From: Hyunsoonleella pacifica
Lineage (GTDB): Bacteria; Bacteroidota; Bacteroidia; Flavobacteriales; Flavobacteriaceae
Reading direction: 5' to 3'
Assembly: GCF_004310335.1 (NCBI RefSeq)
Contig: NZ_SIRS01000004.1
Span: forward strand, 519,493 to 583,492
Length of the DNA stretch: 64,000 bases
Position numbers and translations under genes: made by a program. Below are positions 33,756 to 42,946 of this stretch, piece after piece. Within the stretch, counting starts at the first letter, position 1; every line of letters starts with the position of its first letter. The notes beneath the pieces are model-generated. The model was not told the DNA's origin. It saw nothing but the letters and a program-made list of their open reading frames with translations, and made no database searches.

Positions 33756-35618
33756 TTATTCTATAACTAGTTTTTGAGTTATAGAAGCGGTATCTGTAGC
33801 TATTCTTATAAAATACACGCCCGTTGAGATATTTGTAACATCTATAGTTTTTACTTTAGGTGATTCAGAAATATCATAATTTACAATGTGCCTACCACTC
33901 AAATCAAAAAGTGTTGCACTTCTAAGTAACTTATTAGATGCATTCCTTATAAAAAGTTGAGAACTAGCAGGATTTGGATAGATACTAATACTTTCCTCAA
34001 ATACTGTCTCATCTACACTTAAAGGACAAGAGGCATCAATCATCAAATCTTGACCACAAACAGCATTATTAGTACTTCTGTCTTGTATTCCATTAGCTGC
34101 TGTACTATTATTTACCGTAATTAATCTTTGAAATTCTCCATTACTAAACGAAAAATGCATTACGTCTTCAGCATTATTTCCCACAGCATTATTATCGGGG
34201 TTAATTATGTGGGCTAATTGATGACTATGTCCTAACTCATGTAATGCTACACTCTCAAAATCAATTTGACTAACTCCTGGTGTTCCTGTTCCTGTATACC
34301 AATTTGTAGTATCATTAAAAACCAAATCTAACTCAGAAACATACCAATCTATACCTCCAGATAAGTTAAAACAGCCTGCATACCACGAGTAACAAATCCC
34401 TAATGTACCTGAGCTTAATTCACTACCGTTATCAAATCTAATAACATTAGTTCCATCCGTTGAAGAACCTGCTGTATCTATTGCTGTAGCAGTAGAATTC
34501 ACTTCATAATTAATTCCTGTTTCACAGACCCAATTATCAAAAGCTCTCATAAAAGCTGCTTTAGCACCTGGAACCTCAGTATCATTAAAAAAATCGGTTT
34601 GCATAGCCCAAGTCATACCTCCACTAGCATTTTCATCTACATGTTGTACCTGGTATGCTGTAAAAGGTATAGGACCATTTGTACCCCCACCGCCGGTATC
34701 ATCATCAGGATCTGTTTCTACATTTATTTCTGAATACGATACAGTGAGTATTGAAGAAAGTGGAGACAAACCTCCTAAATCATCCTCTACCCTTATCGAT
34801 CCAGTTCCAGCACCAGAAGGCACCTCAACCACAATTTGAGTATCGCTCCAACTTATAATTTGTGAGTCTAATGCATCAATAAAGGAAGCTCCCCCATCAT
34901 CAGCATCTCTAAATTGAACTTTACCTTGAGTACTCCCAAAGTCAGTACCAGTAATAGTGAGTTGATCCTTAGTTCCTCCACTAACAGTTGTTTTATCTAA
35001 AGAGATTGCTCCAGGTGGTAAAAACACTTTTCCCGAGGCAGTTTTTGAAGACTTTGAGGCAGCATCAAAAGTTTTTAGTGCTATAAAATCAGATTTTGTG
35101 TATTGTTGAATTTCGTTATAAAAATCTTTGGTTATGTTTTGTTTTATTTCAGATTGGTTAGATACCAAGTTATCATTCAAGTTATATTTGTAAAAGCTTT
35201 GAGATAATTCAGAAGGTTTAAATTTTTTGTTTTTTGAGCTTGCTGTCTTAGAAAAAGAAGTATTATCATGCTCTAATATGAAAACCCCCACATTTCCTTT
35301 TCTTAATTTTAAACTAGGGTTTACAATTAAAGCATCTAAACCAACTGATCCCCCTAATGTGACCACATCAATAGTAGACAATGCATTTCCTTTAAAGACT
35401 TTATATACCTCAACAGTATTTATTGTATAAATAAGTTTGCGATCGTCATCCCAAGTAGACTTTTTCGCAATAACTTTTCCTTCTACGACCAAATTAGAAT
35501 TTTCAATTTGAGTTTTTAAAGGAACTTTTTCCATCAATGCTTGGCCATTCAAAAGGGTGCTCCCTGTTAAGCATAAAAGCAGCAAACAAAAATAGCTTAT
35601 AAACGTATTTTTTTTCAT
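33756..35618 (-). CDS. Secreted zinc metalloprotease with IPT/TIG and T9SS sorting domains
   Basis: A 620-residue secreted protein starting at ATG 35618, where MKKNTFISYFCLLLLCLTGS gives a signal peptide; a longer frame upstream lacks one. A propeptide-like region runs to about 200. An IPT/TIG domain follows (about 208-300, DQLTITGTDFGSTQGKVQF). The catalytic domain holds HELGHSHQLAH with His 460, Glu 461 and His 464, the metzincin-like form with Leu in place of the usual Gly, and a later VMHF. The C-terminal part from SIYPNPASSQLFI is a T9SS type A sorting domain, so the protein goes to the surface through the machinery that GldD/GldE serve. Confidence 0.9.
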   Translation of the reverse strand: MKKNTFISYFCLLLLCLTGSTLLNGQALMEKVPLKTQIENSNLVVEGKVIAKKSTWDDDRKLIYTINTVEVYKVFKGNALSTIDVVTLGGSVGLDALIVNPSLKLRKGNVGVFILEHDNTSFSKTASSKNKKFKPSELSQSFYKYNLNDNLVSNQSEIKQNITKDFYNEIQQYTKSDFIALKTFDAASKSSKTASGKVFLPPGAISLDKTTVSGGTKDQLTITGTDFGSTQGKVQFRDADDGGASFIDALDSQIISWSDTQIVVEVPSGAGTGSIRVEDDLGGLSPLSSILTVSYSEINVETDPDDDTGGGGTNGPIPFTAYQVQHVDENASGGMTWAMQTDFFNDTEVPGAKAAFMRAFDNWVCETGINYEVNSTATAIDTAGSSTDGTNVIRFDNGSELSSGTLGICYSWYAGCFNLSGGIDWYVSELDLVFNDTTNWYTGTGTPGVSQIDFESVALHELGHSHQLAHIINPDNNAVGNNAEDVMHFSFSNGEFQRLITVNNSTAANGIQDRSTNNAVCGQDLMIDASCPLSVDETVFEESISIYPNPASSQLFIRNASNKLLRSATLFDLSGRHIVNYDISESPKVKTIDVTNISTGVYFIRIATDTASITQKLVIE

Positions 35619-35662
35619 CGGTTTTAGGTTTAAATATTCATTTAATTGGTTGAGGGAAGATT

Positions 35663-35670
35663 CAAATATA
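35663..35670 (-). promoter_or_regulatory. Predicted -7 promoter element of the metalloprotease gene
   Basis: The reverse strand reads TATATTTG, an exact TAnnTTTG match, 44 bases before the chosen start at 35618. This position rules out the longer upstream start, which would lie above the promoter. Confidence 0.55.
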
Positions 35671-35721
35671 ACGAAATAATAGTTATTTTTACAATGAAAT
35701 TTGAAACAAAAAATCGACAAA

Positions 35722-37014
35722 ATGAAATATTCATCGATAAATAACAATATTTTTATTCGAAATAGAAAGAAATTTTCTACAAAAATGAAAGCAAATAGCT
35801 TGGCTGTTTTTAATTCAAATGATATTTACCCCATAAGTGCCGATAGCACTATGCCGTTTCAACAACATAGAGATATTTTTTATCTAAGTGGGGTTGATCA
35901 AGAAGAAAGTATTCTAGTTATATTTCCTGATTGTCCAAAAGAAAAACACAGAGAAATTCTCTTTTTAAGAGAAACCAATGAGCATATAGCTGTTTGGGAA
36001 GGTGAAAAATTGACCAAAGAAAAGGCTTTTGAAACTAGCGGTATCAAAACCGTATACTGGCTACAGGATATGGAAAAAGTTATGTTTGAAATAATGACGC
36101 AATGTGATACTGTATATATTAATACAAACGAGCATTATCGTGCTTCAGTTGAATTAGAAACTCGTGAAGATCGATTTACAAAGTGGTTGAAAGCAAAATA
36201 CCCAGCACATTCAGCTGCAAAAAGCAATCCTATTTTACAACGTTTACGCTCTGTGAAAGAAGATGTAGAGATTGATTTAATTCAGAAAGCGTGCAACATC
36301 ACAGAAAAAGGATTTAAACGTGTTCTAAACTTTGTAAAACCGGGAGTAATGGAATACGAAATTGAAGCAGAATATATTCATGAATTTATTAGAAATCGTT
36401 CAAAAGGTTTTGCTTACACACCAATAATTGCCTCCGGAAATAACGCCAACGTACTACATTACATTGAAAATAACCAAGAATGTAAATCTGGAGATCTAAT
36501 TTTAATGGATGTTGGTGCTGAATATGCCAATTATGCCAGTGATATGACAAGAACAATTCCAGTTTCTGGTCGTTTTAACGAAAGGCAAAAAGCTGTTTAC
36601 AATACGGTATTAAGAGTGAAAAATGAAGCTACTAAAATGTTAGTTCCTGGAACTCTTTGGGCTGATTACCATGTAGAAGTTGGCAAACTGATGACTTCAG
36701 AATTATTAAATTTAGGACTTCTAGATAAAGCTGATGTGCAAAATGAAGACCCTGAGTGGCCTGCTTACAAAAAGTATTTTATGCATGGTACAAGTCACCA
36801 CATGGGACTAGACACACACGATTATGGTATTTTAACGGATCCGATGGTCCCTAATATGGTTTTTACAGTTGAGCCTGGAATTTATATTCCAGAAGAACGG
36901 TTTGGTGTTCGGTTAGAAGATGATGTTGTTATTCAAGAAACTGGCTCCCCATTAAATTTAATGAAAAATATACCTATTGAAGTTGAAGAGATTGAAAGCT
37001 TAATGAATGCATAA
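35722..37014 (+). CDS. pepP: Xaa-Pro aminopeptidase (aminopeptidase P)
   Basis: A 430-residue dinuclear metallopeptidase that removes an N-terminal residue ahead of proline. The N-terminal domain (about 1-165) is the aminopeptidase P type, starting IFIRNRKKF. The pita-bread catalytic domain has the five metal ligands in LMDVGAEYANYASDMTRTIP (two Asp), HGTSHHMGLDTHD (His), TVEPGIYIPEE (Glu) and GVRLEDDVV (Glu). I start at ATG 35722; a TTG seven codons upstream also fits. It is divergent from the metalloprotease gene. Confidence 0.94.
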   Translation: MKYSSINNNIFIRNRKKFSTKMKANSLAVFNSNDIYPISADSTMPFQQHRDIFYLSGVDQEESILVIFPDCPKEKHREILFLRETNEHIAVWEGEKLTKEKAFETSGIKTVYWLQDMEKVMFEIMTQCDTVYINTNEHYRASVELETREDRFTKWLKAKYPAHSAAKSNPILQRLRSVKEDVEIDLIQKACNITEKGFKRVLNFVKPGVMEYEIEAEYIHEFIRNRSKGFAYTPIIASGNNANVLHYIENNQECKSGDLILMDVGAEYANYASDMTRTIPVSGRFNERQKAVYNTVLRVKNEATKMLVPGTLWADYHVEVGKLMTSELLNLGLLDKADVQNEDPEWPAYKKYFMHGTSHHMGLDTHDYGILTDPMVPNMVFTVEPGIYIPEERFGVRLEDDVVIQETGSPLNLMKNIPIEVEEIESLMNA

Positions 37015-37041
37015 AAAAAGGTCGCTCAAATTGAGCAACCC
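37013..37041 (-). terminator. Terminator between aspartokinase and pepP
   Basis: GGT-GCTCAA and TTGAGC-ACC arms (37020-37040) form a hairpin with one mismatch. On the reverse strand it is followed by seven T (37019-37013), so it suits the aspartokinase gene. It starts right at the pepP stop. Confidence 0.7.
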
Positions 37042-37064
37042 TTAATTCAAAAACACTTGTATTA

Positions 37065-38387
37065 TTAAAGAGTGACTAATTCAAATAAATAACTATTAAG
37101 TTTTTGAAGCGTTTTTATCTTGTTTTCAGTATCAACAAGCAAAGAAATATTATTTCGACTTCCACCGTAAGATATCATTCTTATTCTTACATCTTTAAGG
37201 ATTTTAAATAGCTTGTGAGTACCTTCATGGTCAACTATCGCATGTCCAACCAAACAAATGATACTCTGATTTCTATCTATTTCTATACTTGCAAAGCTTT
37301 CTAATTCTGAAATAATTTGTTCTAAGTTTCTATCGTCATCAATTGTTAATGATACGGCTACTTCTGAAGTAGTAATCATATCTATTGATGTTTCATACGT
37401 TTCAAAAATTTCAAATACTTTTTTTAAGAACCCATGTGCTTGCAGCATACGTCCCGATTTTATTTTAATAGCAGTAATATTATCCTTTGCTGCAATGGCT
37501 TTTATACCAGTTTCAAAATGATTACCTGTTATAGAAGTACCTTTTGCTGAAGGCTCCATTGTATTTTTTAAACTCACAGGAATTCCATCTTCTCTTACAG
37601 GCAATACTGTTTGTGGATGCAAAATTTTAGCTCCAAAATAAGCTAATTCAGCAGCTTCATCAAATGACAAATCGGAAATGGGTTTTGTCCCTTCTACAAA
37701 CCTAGGGTCATTATTATGCATACCATCAATATCGGTCCAAATTTGTACTTCTTCTGCTTTTATAGCAGCTCCTATAATTGTTGCAGTGTAATCGCTTCCT
37801 CCACGCTGCAAATTTGAAATCTCTCCATTATTATCTAAACAAATAAAACCTTGAGTAATGTATATTTCAGAGTTATTAGCGCTATTTAATACAGTATTTA
37901 AATTTTCTTTTATGTAATTAAATGAAGGTTCTTTATACGCATCAATCTTCATAAAGTCTAATGCCGACAATAAACTAGAATTTATGCCTTCTTGCTGTAA
38001 AAATGAATTAAATATGAAGGTTGACATTAACTCGCCTTGAGCCAAAATTTCATTTTCCATAACTTTAGAAAATGGCTTATATGTGCACTCAACTAAAAAA
38101 TTAAAACGTTCAGAAATATACGTTTTGGTTACATCATTTAACGATTTATCAGATAAAAGTGCATCAATCACTGGTACATATTTCTCATGAAGTGCATTAA
38201 TATCTTTTAAAGCTTTATCATTATTTAAAACCTTTATATCGTTTGCAATATCAACTAAACTATTTGTTGTACCTGACATTGCAGAAAGCACTACAATCTT
38301 CTTATTCCCATCGTTGATAATATTTTTAACGTTTGTTATATTCTCAACAGAACCTACAGAAGTGCCTCCAAATTTTAAAACTTTCAT
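37065..38387 (-). CDS. Aspartate kinase (monofunctional)
   Basis: A 440-residue enzyme that phosphorylates aspartate, the first step to lysine, threonine and methionine. The kinase domain (about 1-285) starts MKVLKFGGTSVGSVENI and contains QRGGSDYTATIIGAA and WTDIDGMHNNDPRFV. The last part (about 300-440) holds two ACT domains, with TSEVAVSLTIDD and SYGGSRNNISLLV, for amino-acid feedback. No homoserine dehydrogenase domain is attached. The chosen ATG at 38387 fits the family; an in-frame ATG eight codons upstream lies inside the -7 element. It is divergent from an ACT-like gene. Confidence 0.94.
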   Translation of the reverse strand: MKVLKFGGTSVGSVENITNVKNIINDGNKKIVVLSAMSGTTNSLVDIANDIKVLNNDKALKDINALHEKYVPVIDALLSDKSLNDVTKTYISERFNFLVECTYKPFSKVMENEILAQGELMSTFIFNSFLQQEGINSSLLSALDFMKIDAYKEPSFNYIKENLNTVLNSANNSEIYITQGFICLDNNGEISNLQRGGSDYTATIIGAAIKAEEVQIWTDIDGMHNNDPRFVEGTKPISDLSFDEAAELAYFGAKILHPQTVLPVREDGIPVSLKNTMEPSAKGTSITGNHFETGIKAIAAKDNITAIKIKSGRMLQAHGFLKKVFEIFETYETSIDMITTSEVAVSLTIDDDRNLEQIISELESFASIEIDRNQSIICLVGHAIVDHEGTHKLFKILKDVRIRMISYGGSRNNISLLVDTENKIKTLQKLNSYLFELVTL

Positions 38388-38408
38388 ATTGTATATAATT
38401 TTACAGTG

Positions 38409-38416
38409 CAAATGTA
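38409..38416 (-). promoter_or_regulatory. Predicted -7 promoter element of the aspartokinase gene
   Basis: The reverse strand reads TACATTTG, an exact TAnnTTTG match 22 bases before the start at 38387. It helps to rule out the upstream alternative start at 38411. Confidence 0.55.
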
Positions 38417-38458
38417 AAATTCAAACGAAGAATTTAGATATTAATATAAAAAAAAGTT

Positions 38459-38466
38459 TATTTTTG
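38459..38466 (+). promoter_or_regulatory. Predicted -7 promoter element of the ACT-like gene
   Basis: TATTTTTG matches TAnnTTTG, 22 bases before the start at 38489. With the reverse element at 38409-38416, the 100-base space holds two back-to-back promoters. Confidence 0.5.
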
Positions 38467-38488
38467 CACAAATTGTTAAATATTTAAC

Positions 38489-39145
38489 ATGAAAACTGTT
38501 TCAAATTGTGTTGAAGACATTTTAATAACTCAACCTTACTTAGAAGAAGCTTTAGCTAGGAATATAATTAATTTTAGTGCTCTGGCTGTAGAACTTACAG
38601 AACCTATAAGTAAAATGCTCAAAAAAGATGTGAAACCTGGCGCTATAATGATGGCGTTGAGACGCTACAATCCTCCTCCTACTTTGGGTAATACTATAAA
38701 AATGAAGCGTGTTATTCAAAATTTGGGAGACATCACAGTACGCTCTAACCTCACAGATTTTACGGTTAAAAATTCATCTACATTGATTGATAATCATGCA
38801 AAAATATTAAATCGTATTAATCAAGAAGATAAACTATTTTACACTTTTACACGAGGCATCCATGAAAGCAATATAGTTGTTTCTAGCAGTTTGAACGACT
38901 TCGTAAAAGAGCATCTAAAAAACGAGTACTTTATTGTTATTCAAGAAAACCTATCAGCCATTAGCATTAACTTACCGCAGGATAATTCTAAAATTGCAGG
39001 TTTATATTATCACTTTTTTAAGAGATTAGCTTGGGAAGGTGTTGTTTTATATGAGGTACTATCTACTACAAATGAGTTTACTATTTTAGTTGAAGATGAA
39101 TTTGTAGACAAAGCTTTTTCAGCGATTAAGAAAGTGAAATCTTAA
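38489..39145 (+). CDS. Uncharacterised protein with possible ACT-like C-terminus
   Basis: A 218-residue soluble protein. Residues about 1-60 are helical (VEDILITQPYLEEALARNII, then VKPGAIMMALRRYNPP), with the look of a winged-helix or small helical domain. Residues about 130-215 alternate strands and helices (FIVIQENLSAISINLP, AWEGVVLYEVLSTTNEFTIL, VDKAFSAIKKV) as in ACT domains of aspartokinases. It is divergent from aspartokinase with facing promoters, so an amino-acid-sensing regulator is a reasonable guess. I do not know an experimentally studied member. The 3' end overlaps the convergent BrnQ gene by 20 bases. Confidence 0.6.
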   Translation: MKTVSNCVEDILITQPYLEEALARNIINFSALAVELTEPISKMLKKDVKPGAIMMALRRYNPPPTLGNTIKMKRVIQNLGDITVRSNLTDFTVKNSSTLIDNHAKILNRINQEDKLFYTFTRGIHESNIVVSSSLNDFVKEHLKNEYFIVIQENLSAISINLPQDNSKIAGLYYHFFKRLAWEGVVLYEVLSTTNEFTILVEDEFVDKAFSAIKKVKS

Positions 39146-40427
39146 CTTTTTTTAAATAAATATTACAAATTAGAAAAGCCAATAAAGCTGGTAACACCCA
39201 TCCAAAACTATATTCTGCAAAAGGAATGTATGCTATAATAGTTTTTAACATCTGAGACGGAAATATAAAACCAACAACATCAGGAATACTAAAAATTAAA
39301 GTTGCTAATACCACCAAGCGAAACACCATAACAGAAGCAAATTTTTCTGGAATCACATTTAGCAAAATCAAAACAATTGTTATTGGGTAAACAAGTAATA
39401 AAAAAGGGATAGCAATAATCACAATAGAATTAAAATCTAGCTGCCCAACAATAACACCTATAGCAGATGATAGTACTGCAGTTATTACATATGCCCTATG
39501 TGAGTTTCTAAACAATCCTTTAACATAGTCGGCAGTTCCAGTAACTATACCAACTGCAGTAGTAAAACATGCTAAGGCAATTAAAATACTTAAAATAGAA
39601 TTTCCTAAATTACCTAGTGCAGACGTGCTTATTCCTCTAAGTAAATTAGCTCTCTGCATATCAGTACTTAAAGCTGTATTGAAATTAGTATCAGAACCAA
39701 AGAAGGCTCCTGTACTAATCAAACCCAAATAAATTAAAAATAAACCAAAACCCGCTATTATTCCTGAATGTTTAATTAACTTTTTCTTTTCTTCAAAGCT
39801 ATAATCGAACTTGGTATTTATAGAGATAACAATTACAGCGCCCACAACCACTGAACCAATAGCATCAAAAGTTTGATACCCTTCTAAAATACCACTTAAT
39901 AGAGAAAAATTATATGATGATGTATTTGTTTCTGAAGTTGATTTAAACAAGCTAATTATAATAACACACAAAAGCGCTAAGACTATAATAGGTGTTAAAT
40001 ATCTACCTATTAAGGTTAAAATTTTTGAACGATTTAACACAAAAACTAAAACCAATAAAAAGTAAACTATGCTCATTAATAAAGAATCAATACTAAAGTA
40101 AGGAGCTATTGCAATTTCAAAAGTTGCAGCAGCTGTTCTAGGAGAAGGTATTGATATAGCTATTAAATAAATAATAACACAATATAAAAGACTAAACTTT
40201 GGAGATACTTTTTTTCCAAAATCATATAAAGTACCCTGTAGTTTTGAATGCGTATATATGCCCAAAATAGGGACGCATACTGCTGTAAGTATAAACCCAA
40301 CACTTACCCAAAACCAATTATCCCCAGCATTATATCCTAAAAATGGTGGAAGCAATAAATTTCCAGCTCCAAAAAACAGTGAGAACAATGCAAAGCTAGT
40401 TACTAATAATGCCTTAGTTTTTTTCAT
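39126..40427 (-). CDS. brnQ: Branched-chain amino acid transport carrier, BrnQ/LIVCS family
   Basis: A 433-residue inner-membrane carrier with twelve hydrophobic segments. It starts ALLVTSFALFSLFFGAGNLLLPPFLG, the family hallmark, and has SPRTAAATFEIAIAP near residue 80 and TFDAIGSVVVGAVIVISI near 185. The family imports leucine, isoleucine and valine with Na+ or H+. Length is normal. It lies next to aspartate-pathway genes, which may be coincidence. Its end overlaps the ACT-like gene by 20 bases on the other strand. Confidence 0.92.
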   Translation of the reverse strand: MKKTKALLVTSFALFSLFFGAGNLLLPPFLGYNAGDNWFWVSVGFILTAVCVPILGIYTHSKLQGTLYDFGKKVSPKFSLLYCVIIYLIAISIPSPRTAAATFEIAIAPYFSIDSLLMSIVYFLLVLVFVLNRSKILTLIGRYLTPIIVLALLCVIIISLFKSTSETNTSSYNFSLLSGILEGYQTFDAIGSVVVGAVIVISINTKFDYSFEEKKKLIKHSGIIAGFGLFLIYLGLISTGAFFGSDTNFNTALSTDMQRANLLRGISTSALGNLGNSILSILIALACFTTAVGIVTGTADYVKGLFRNSHRAYVITAVLSSAIGVIVGQLDFNSIVIIAIPFLLLVYPITIVLILLNVIPEKFASVMVFRLVVLATLIFSIPDVVGFIFPSQMLKTIIAYIPFAEYSFGWVLPALLAFLICNIYLKKVKISLS

Positions 40428-40462
40428 GTGATGATTTTATCTTTGCTCAAGATAAATTAATT

Positions 40463-41236
40463 ATGGTTTTACAATATAAAGAAACATCTATTTTTTATAC
40501 TGATGCAGGAAAAGGAGAGACTCTTGTATTTCTACATGGTTTTTTAGAAAACAATAGTATTTGGAAACCTTTTATTCCTGCTTTATCAAAAAAGAATAGA
40601 GTTATTTGTATTGACTTACTCGGACATGGTAAAACGGGATGCTTAGGATACATACATTCTATGGAACTTATAGCTGAAACCATAGAAGCTGTTCTAAACC
40701 ACCTTAAAATAACAAAATGTTCAATTTTTGGACACTCCATGGGTGGTTATGTTGCATTAGCTTTTGCTGAAAACAACCCAAATAAGATTAAAGCTTTAAC
40801 TCTCATTAATTCTACAGCTGAAGCGGACAGTATCGAAAAAAAACAAAATAGAGATAGGGCTATTCTTGCAGTAAAAAAAAATCATAAAACATTTATACAA
40901 ATTGCAATTCCTAATTTATTCACATCAAAAAACAGATCAATTTTTTCAGATGAAATTGAACATTTAAAAAAAGAAGCTTTAAAAACCCCATTACAAGGTA
41001 TCATAGCTGCTTTGGAAGGTATGAAAATTAGAAAAGATAGAACCCATCTTTTGTTAAATATAGCTTATAAAAAACAGATGATAATAGGTAAAAGAGACCC
41101 TATCTTGGATTATAAAATTTTAATTAATCAAACTAAAAACACTGAAGTTACAGTTGTTGAATTTCCAGATGGCCATATGAGTTTTATCGAAAATAAAGAA
41201 GAATTACTACAAAATATTTTGCATTTCATCGAATAA
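40463..41236 (+). CDS. Alpha/beta hydrolase
   Basis: A 257-residue soluble hydrolase. The oxyanion region is VFLHGFLENNSIW near residue 23, the nucleophile elbow is GHSMGG near residue 90, and a late DGHMSFIEN holds the catalytic His. An Asp acid lies in IIGKRDPILD. The substrate cannot be told; MhpC/RsbQ-like and esterase roles are possible. Its 3' end, encoding the final HFIE and the stop, is found again as non-coding sequence at 47946-47968. The gene is divergent from brnQ with only 35 bases between the starts. Confidence 0.85.
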   Translation: MVLQYKETSIFYTDAGKGETLVFLHGFLENNSIWKPFIPALSKKNRVICIDLLGHGKTGCLGYIHSMELIAETIEAVLNHLKITKCSIFGHSMGGYVALAFAENNPNKIKALTLINSTAEADSIEKKQNRDRAILAVKKNHKTFIQIAIPNLFTSKNRSIFSDEIEHLKKEALKTPLQGIIAALEGMKIRKDRTHLLLNIAYKKQMIIGKRDPILDYKILINQTKNTEVTVVEFPDGHMSFIENKEELLQNILHFIE

Positions 41237-41245
41237 TTAAGCTTT
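41223..41245 (+). repeat. Source copy of a duplicated segment (hydrolase 3' end)
   Basis: This stretch starts ATTTCATCGAATAATT, covers the last codons and stop of the hydrolase gene, and agrees in 22 of 23 positions with 47946-47968. In both places a small zinc-ribbon gene follows within about 80 bases. Confidence 0.65.
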
Positions 41246-41311
41246 ATGTCGATTATATTGTATTTGTTTTATAACTTTAAGTCCTCTTAATCAACTTTTA
41301 AAACTTAACCT

Positions 41312-41578
41312 ATGCAAGATAAAAGTACTAGAAATACTTTCGTACCCAAAATATACTGTAGTATTTTTGGTCATGATTATCAAGTTACAAAACAAGTAAC
41401 CCGCCACGTAAAAGAATATACTTGCACTCATTGCAAAAAACAATTAACCACAAGTAGTAATGGAAATTTAGTTGAACTTACTCCTAAGTTTAAAGAAATA
41501 AATGCCATTTTGGAACGCATACATCAATCTAGAATGAATCGTTCAAAGAAAAAAACATTCGCTTCATCGATTTATTAA
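41312..41578 (+). CDS. Small zinc-ribbon-like protein, paralogue 1 (CxxxxH...CxxC)
   Basis: An 88-residue cytosolic protein. The pattern is CSIFGHDY (Cys 16, His 21), 16 residues, then CTHC (Cys 38, Cys 41), so C-x4-H-x16-C-x2-C could hold one zinc ion. A conserved-looking tail, ELTPKFKEINAILERIHQ, follows, with a basic end. The FGH element resembles the phage DUF1660 type. Three relatives lie at 41654, 47729 and 48029; paralogue 2 is the closest, sharing HVKEYTC and the LTPKFKEIN tail. Function unknown. Confidence 0.7.
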   Translation: MQDKSTRNTFVPKIYCSIFGHDYQVTKQVTRHVKEYTCTHCKKQLTTSSNGNLVELTPKFKEINAILERIHQSRMNRSKKKTFASSIY

Positions 41579-41653
41579 CTCTTTATTAACATTTTTGTTT
41601 CGTTTTTAATAAATTCACACCTCTCTCTAATAAATTATTAATATGCGAACAAC

Positions 41654-41905
41654 ATGAAGAATATACATTGTAAAGTATTTGGACACAACTACAAAATATC
41701 TAGACATGTAACCTATCATGTAAAAGAATACACCTGTCAAAATTGCAACAAGCAACTTACAACAAATGGCAAAGGAAATCTTACTGAGCTTACGCCTAAA
41801 TTTAAAGAAATTAATGACGTTTTAGAACGTATACACCAAAAGAAAAACAGAATACGATTAAAAACTAAACAACCTAATAAAGGACTTCTCCTTTTTAGTC
41901 ATTAA
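41654..41905 (+). CDS. Small zinc-ribbon-like protein, paralogue 2
   Basis: An 83-residue protein starting MKNIHCKVFGHNYK, with Cys 6, His 11, then Cys 28 and Cys 31 in CQNC, the same spacing as paralogue 1 (C-x4-H-x16-C-x2-C). The shared ELTPKFKEIN segment follows, then a Lys/Arg-rich tail. It lies 75 bases after paralogue 1 on the same strand, a tandem duplication. Its 3' end overlaps the convergent thiL gene by 11 bases. The role is unknown; a nucleic-acid or protein-binding zinc ribbon is possible. Confidence 0.7.
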   Translation: MKNIHCKVFGHNYKISRHVTYHVKEYTCQNCNKQLTTNGKGNLTELTPKFKEINDVLERIHQKKNRIRLKTKQPNKGLLLFSH

Positions 41906-42941
41906 AACTCTTCCAACCCTGCGCTTTTAATTCTATTTTAGTATCGGCTCTCGTTACCAAGTGTTTACCAGCCGATTCCTCAGTTATAAAACCAATCACT
42001 GTTAAATTTGGATTGGCTTTAATTTTAGGATAATCTTTTTGACTTATAGTCATCAATAATTCATAATCCTCTCCTCCATTTAAAGCAACCGTTGTACTAT
42101 CAATTTTAAACTCTTCACAAGCAGAAATCACTTGGGGATCTAAAGGAATTTTACTTTCATATAAGTCACACCCCACTTTACTTTGCTTACATATATGAAG
42201 TATTTCAGAGGACAAACCATCACTTATGTCTATCAGTGAAGTTGGTTTAACATCTAAATCTTTAAGCAATTTTACTATATCCTTTCTAGCTTCTGGTTTT
42301 AATTGACGCTCAATCATATAAGTATACATACTCAAATCAGGTTGATTAGTAGGATTCACTTTATACACTTCCTTTTCTCTTTCTAGCACTTGTAAGCCCA
42401 TATAAGCACCCCCTAAATCCCCAGAAACTACCAGTAAATCGTTAGGCATCGCTCCCTTCCTGTAAACAACCTCATTTTTTGTAACCTCTCCTAATGCTGT
42501 GATAGAAATCAGCAACCCTGTAGATGAAGAAGTTGTATCTCCACCAACAACATCTACACCATAAATTTTTGCTGCTGTTTGAATTCCTTCATATAACTCT
42601 TCCAAAGCTTCTAGAGGAAATCTATTAGACACAGCAATGGAAACTGTAATTTGTGTTGCTTTTGCATTCATAGCATAAACATCAGATAAATTTACCATTA
42701 CCGACTTATACCCTAAATGCTTTAGCGGCGCATAACTTAAATCAAAATGCACACCCTCAACTAACAAATCAGTTGTTAGCACCACTTGCTTATCTTTAAA
42801 ATCCAATACAGCCGCGTCATCTCCAATACCTCTAATAGTAGATTTTTGGTTTATGTTAAAGTTTTTGGTAAGGTGCTCAATGAGGCCAAATTCGCCAAGA
42901 TTCCCTAGATCTGTTCGTTGTTGATTTTTATCTTCTATCAT
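41895..42941 (-). CDS. thiL: Thiamine-monophosphate kinase ThiL
   Basis: A 348-residue ATP-dependent enzyme making thiamine pyrophosphate from thiamine monophosphate. PurM/AIR-synthase-like motifs are GEFGLIEHLTKNF near residue 16, RGIGDDAAVLDF near 38, TDLLVEGVHFDL near 57, NLSDVYAMNA near 84 (with the metal-binding Asp), GVDVVGGDTTSS near 125 and NGGEDYELLMTI in the C-terminal half. Length is normal. No TPP riboswitch precedes it, unlike the thi operon at the left edge. The -7 element is only five bases from the start codon. Confidence 0.95.
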   Translation of the reverse strand: MIEDKNQQRTDLGNLGEFGLIEHLTKNFNINQKSTIRGIGDDAAVLDFKDKQVVLTTDLLVEGVHFDLSYAPLKHLGYKSVMVNLSDVYAMNAKATQITVSIAVSNRFPLEALEELYEGIQTAAKIYGVDVVGGDTTSSSTGLLISITALGEVTKNEVVYRKGAMPNDLLVVSGDLGGAYMGLQVLEREKEVYKVNPTNQPDLSMYTYMIERQLKPEARKDIVKLLKDLDVKPTSLIDISDGLSSEILHICKQSKVGCDLYESKIPLDPQVISACEEFKIDSTTVALNGGEDYELLMTISQKDYPKIKANPNLTVIGFITEESAGKHLVTRADTKIELKAQGWKSFND

Positions 42942-42946
42942 AACTG

